From Linum tenue (taxonomy: Eukaryota; Streptophyta; Magnoliopsida; Malpighiales; Linaceae), in assembly GCA_946122785.1 (NCBI GenBank), contig CAMGYJ010000007.1, positions 6,898,909-6,962,908 on the forward strand: a stretch of DNA of 64,000 nt, given 5' to 3'. The first letter of the stretch is position 1, and each line of letters opens with the position of its first letter. The position numbers and the translations under genes are program-made. Positions 60,016-64,000 of the stretch are shown in pieces. The notes below the pieces were generated by a model. It was not told the DNA's origin. It saw only the letters and a program-made list of their open reading frames with translations, and did no database searches.

Positions 60016-63000
60016 ATGATGATCTCACGGGGACTGTTCGGCTGGTCTCCGCCACACATACAGCCGTTGACGCCTGTTTCCGAGGTGTCGGAGCCGCCGG
60101 AATCCCCCTCGCCTTACCTCGACGCCAGCGCGGAGGCCGCAGCAGCTGCCGCAGCTGTGCAGGCCGATGCCGAGGAAGAGATGGAAGAAGGCGAGGAGAT
60201 GGAGCAGCCTCCAGCTGCCGTTCCCTTCTCCAGGCTGTTTGCTTGCGCAGACCGGTTGGATTGGGTGCTCATGATCGTTGGGTCGGTTGCTGCGGCTGCC
60301 CATGGGACTGCCCTAGTTGTTTACTTGCATTATTTCGCCAAGATTATTGAGGTTATGCGGGTTGGTAGTAGTACTGCGGAGGAGCGGTATGATAAGTTCA
60401 TGGATGTGAGTATCGATTGATTTCTCCTCTCCTTCTCGTGGGCATTTTGAGGCTTGTTGCTTGTGTTCAAGGTGGATTAGATGCGAGCTTTGGTTACTTG
60501 AGCTCGCGGCGTGTCTTAGAATGGTTTCTAGTTGATGCACAGCCTGCTTAATCTTTTGGAAATGTGATTTGTTCTCTTGCCCGAGCTCCATGATGCATTC
60601 TATTCAACTGCTGTATCAGGCATGGAATTTGGGGATTGTTTGCTTATGATACAGGCCAGTTCAGTTTTACCCGTCTAGAGGTTTTATAGTTAGTGTTTCG
60701 TCTAGGAAATGTTAGTTTTAACTTTATGACTGTTAGTCAGCTTGGTGTTTGCAGTATAGGGTATTTACTCTAATTGAATCTTGATTGATAGCTGCTCGTC
60801 TGAAGTCTTGTGCTTTAAGACTCGTCAGATTGCCGTTGAACCTTAGAGGATCTGTAGTATGATAAACTGGAGTAACGTAAGCTTGACAAAAGCAGTTTGT
60901 AGAGATTGAATACTCTGTAAATATTAGACTCTGGTCTACGATGTGGACATACTGAATTATTTGATATGGTGAGAGCTTTGCTTTCCAATGTGCTGATAAT
61001 AGGGCATCAGGGGTTATATATTTTGATGAACCATGGGGAATGGTGGTTGTCCAGGGCCTGATTTGTGTTTTTCGGTAGTTGTTGGGGTACGTTCTGATTT
61101 CAATGGATTATTTCCTTCTTTGGACTGCCTACCAGTGAGCAATTTGACATAACTTTTTGAAGTGTAGCATGGACAATGGTGGAAGTTAGGTATCAAGTTT
61201 TTGAGTTTTCAAAAGATTTCAACTAAGCTATTTGGTTTTGATAGGCTATGTGTGAACGTTTTAAGATGCCAAGGTTAGATTGTAGGAAATGGTTTTATAG
61301 ATTGCTTCAAAGATTTTCTTCTTCCAGTGATCTTCCTCAATTTAATTTGCCCTCGAGATGGTACGAGAGGCTGGATGGCATGTGCTGGTTTGATGACTAT
61401 TGAGCATTGCTGGACTGATGACGTGTGAATGTTTTCTTCTCGGTTCCTGGATGTTTCACTTGTTTAGCTGGCTATACTAGATACTGCTTGACATTATGTG
61501 CTTAATACCATAAAGTGTGGCCCATTTTTTCTAACTTTTGCATTTCTCTTATGTAGCTTGCTTTAGCCATTGTTTATATTGCCGGGGGTGTTTTTGCTGC
61601 TGGTTGGATAGGTAACATTAAATACTGGTTATGCTTATTTCAATCCCACAATGACTGTTGTACAGCCAGTTTTTAATCTTGCAATTGATATGAATGACTC
61701 TTTGTAGAGGTATCATGTTGGATTCTTACCGGAGAACGTCAGACTGCCGTCATCAGGTCAAACTACGTTCAAGTGCTACTTAACCAGGACATGAGTTTTT
61801 TCGACACATATGGGAATAACGGGGACATTGTAAGCCAAGTTTTGAGTGATGTACTACTCATTCAATCTGCTCTTAGCGAAAAGGTATTGTATTGCTAAAC
61901 TGTTACTTGCCTTGTCCTTTGTATGGATTATATATTATACTAGATAACCTGTCATCTGGCTTTTGGTGGCGCAGGTTGGAAACTATATACATAACATGGC
62001 GACATTTTTAAGTGGTCTTGTTATTGGATTCGTCAACTGCTGGCAGATCACCCTCATAACATTAGCCACCGGTCCATTCATTGTTGCTGCAGGAGGTATA
62101 TCAAATATATTTCTTCATCGGCTAGCAGAAAGTATTCAAGATGCATATGCTGAAGCTGCTAGCATCGCTGAACAGGTTTGTACTTTTCCTGTATATATGA
62201 ATTGAGAGTTCCACAACCTTCCATTATCTTGCAGAAGCCGCCCCGTCCACCTCTCCGCTTCAGTTTCTCTATTTGTGTTATTGAACTACTTATCCTGTTA
62301 GCTTGGCAGACTTCATTCTTGTTGCATCACATATAGAAAGTTGGGTAACTGGATTCCTCTATATCTGATTGTATGAATGCAAATAAATATGTTTTTCTTG
62401 TCCATGTATTGTATATGTACCCTTGAATTGTTTTCCTTAGAAGACTAGGTGTATCTAAGCATCAGTGCCACATTACATTCTCCATTCAATTGTTTCCCAA
62501 GTACGGACCAGTTGAATTCGTGGACTGAAATTATGAATGTGGTTGGTTGGGATGCTATATGAATGCATGCTTCTGTGGGATGTGCCTCAGTCTGAGTCCC
62601 AGATGTTTCTCAGATGGTTACTGGCCAGTGATCTTGTGTATTTGAAGTTCTTTTACCATGATATCCATTATAGTAACTGAAACGGAATTAGACCTAGTCT
62701 CGTAGTATTTTCTTATTCAATTTGTTCTCGCAACCTTTTCCTCTTGGTACCATTAATAAATGCTCAAATGAGTTGTGCTGTTATAGATTGTTCCAAATGA
62801 AGTTTTTCTTCTGGGTTTGGCATAGCTATCCGTTGATATTCTGCTCATATGTTTCATCACTTGAGTATTATACCTCCCTGTGCATTGTTTTTGTGTTATT
62901 CCCTTGATAAGAGGTTTGAAGTCTTGAATGGTGTACGCTTGTTATTTGTTTCATCACTTTAATTTTTTGTACGGAATTTATTTTGACTGCTGAATTTGTT

Positions 63001-64000
63001 TTGAAAACTGCAGGCTGTATCCTACATTAGGACCTTGTATGCTTTCACAAATGAAACTTTGGCCAAGCACTCATATGCTAACTCTCTCCAAGCAACTCTA
63101 AGATATGGTATTTTGATTAGTCTTGTACAAGGACTTGGGCTTGGCTTTACATATGGGCTCGCGATATGTTCCTGTGCTTTGCAACTTTGGGTTGGTAGGT
63201 TCCTAGTTACTCATAACAAGGCTCATGGTGGTGAAATTGTAACGGCACTCTTTGCTGTAATATTGAGTGGACTGTAAGTTGCCCAATCTCTCTTTGTATG
63301 TCTAGAGTTGCAATATAGTTTGTGTTAATACCTCTCACATGGGTTGTCTTCTTGTCATTTAGCGGACTGAATCAAGCAGCAACAAACTTCTATTCGTTCG
63401 ATCAAGGTCGCATTGCCGCTTATAGACTTTTCGAGATGATAAGCAGATCCTCCTCCACTGTTAATCAAGAGGGAAACAGCTTAGCTTCAGTCCAAGGAAA
63501 TATTGAGTTTCGGAATGTGTATTTTAGCTATCTTTCACGTCCTGAGATTCCTATCTTGAGTGGCTTTTACCTGACTGTTCCTGCAAAAAAGACCGTAGCA
63601 CTTGTTGGCAGAAATGGCTCCGGGAAAAGCAGTATCATCCCACTTATGGAGAGATTTTATGATCCAACCTTAGGTATGATGCCATACTGTTTCCTGTTAT
63701 GTTGTAAGCTGATGCGATGATGTCTATTGAAGCATAATAAATTTGTTTCACTTGCTGATATTAGCACATTTCATTTATGGTGCAGGAGAAGTGCTCCTAG
63801 ATGGAGAAAATATAAAAAATTTGAGGCTGGAATGGCTGAGAAGCCAAATTGGACTCGTCACCCAGGAGCCTGCTTTGCTTAGTCTAAGTATAAGAGACAA
63901 TATTGCTTATGGACGTGATGCTACACCAGATCAGATTGAAGAGGCTGCAAAAATAGCTCATGCACATACATTCATCAGTTCATTGGAGAAAGGATATGCA
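60016..64000 (+). CDS. ABCB20: ABC transporter B family, ABCB6/ABCB20-type, 5' part (window-truncated)
   Basis: Exons 60016-60405, 61557-61611, 61708-61883, 61975-62175, 63014-63273, 63363-63673 and 63785-64000 join in phase and give about 536 residues, roughly the first 40% of a full P-glycoprotein. The start MMISRGLFGWSPPHIQPLTP is specific for the ABCB6/ABCB20 pair. An acidic, alanine-rich linker precedes the first transmembrane domain (six helices from about residue 75 to 385). Nucleotide-binding domain 1 follows, with the A-loop region YFSYLSRPEIPIL, Walker A GRNGSGKSS and Q-loop LVTQEP. The window ends before the ABC signature and Walker B. ABCB6 and ABCB20 are plasma-membrane auxin exporters in Arabidopsis. 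Which paralogue this is cannot be decided here. Confidence 0.92.

Overview
The window is nuclear DNA of a flowering plant, probably a eudicot. The evidence is spliceosomal GT-AG introns, a chloroplast-lumen PsbP-like protein, cytosolic ribosomal protein L23a, a plant-type ABCB6/ABCB20 half-gene, telo-box plus site II promoters, and plant-specific transposons of many classes. Only about 53.0-56.8 kb and 59.5-64.0 kb are ordinary genic DNA. The rest is nested mobile DNA.

Left part (0.8-22.0 kb). A small TIR element (806-1606) sits just outside a pair of about 0.8-0.9 kb inverted repeats (1782-2578 and 21107-22026). These bracket a plant transposon protein-like ORF (2878-3729), a nine-exon ULP1-like cysteine protease gene on the minus strand (5152-7022) and, divergent from it, a FAR1/MURA-type Mutator transposase gene (7587-10378). 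I read this as one giant Kaonashi-like MULE of about 20 kb. It has since been enlarged by duplication of the transposase 3' flank, by MITEs, and by a 4.9-kb Copia element (15284-20197) whose two 276-bp LTRs look identical although its interior is dead. The ULP1 gene has Ser where the catalytic Cys should be. The transposase keeps its D-D-E residues but has a one-base frameshift and has lost a zinc-ligand Cys.

Middle part (23.0-48.7 kb). There are three LINEs, all on the minus strand. LINE A (22989 to about 27660) has lost its endonuclease domain. LINE B (27714-48218, 16-bp target duplication) is full length but split by two insertions: a 13.7-kb tandem LTR-retrotransposon array (31174-44870, target duplication GAGTG) and an 895-bp hAT element (46374-47268). 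The array is LTR-internal-LTR-internal-LTR-internal-LTR. Its 1428-bp LTRs and about 2662-bp internals are almost identical, and each internal carries one intact 378-aa acidic ORF of unknown function. LINE C (about 48400-48700) is a short truncated copy.

Right part (48.7-64.0 kb). Degenerate repeats, a SINE-like tRNA-derived unit and a complete 292-bp TRIM lead to RPL23A (+), which converges on PPL1 (-). After an intergenic stretch with a second SINE, a 612-bp hAT element and an AT-rich MITE, the first half of an ABCB6/ABCB20-type auxin transporter gene (+) runs off the window end inside its first nucleotide-binding domain.
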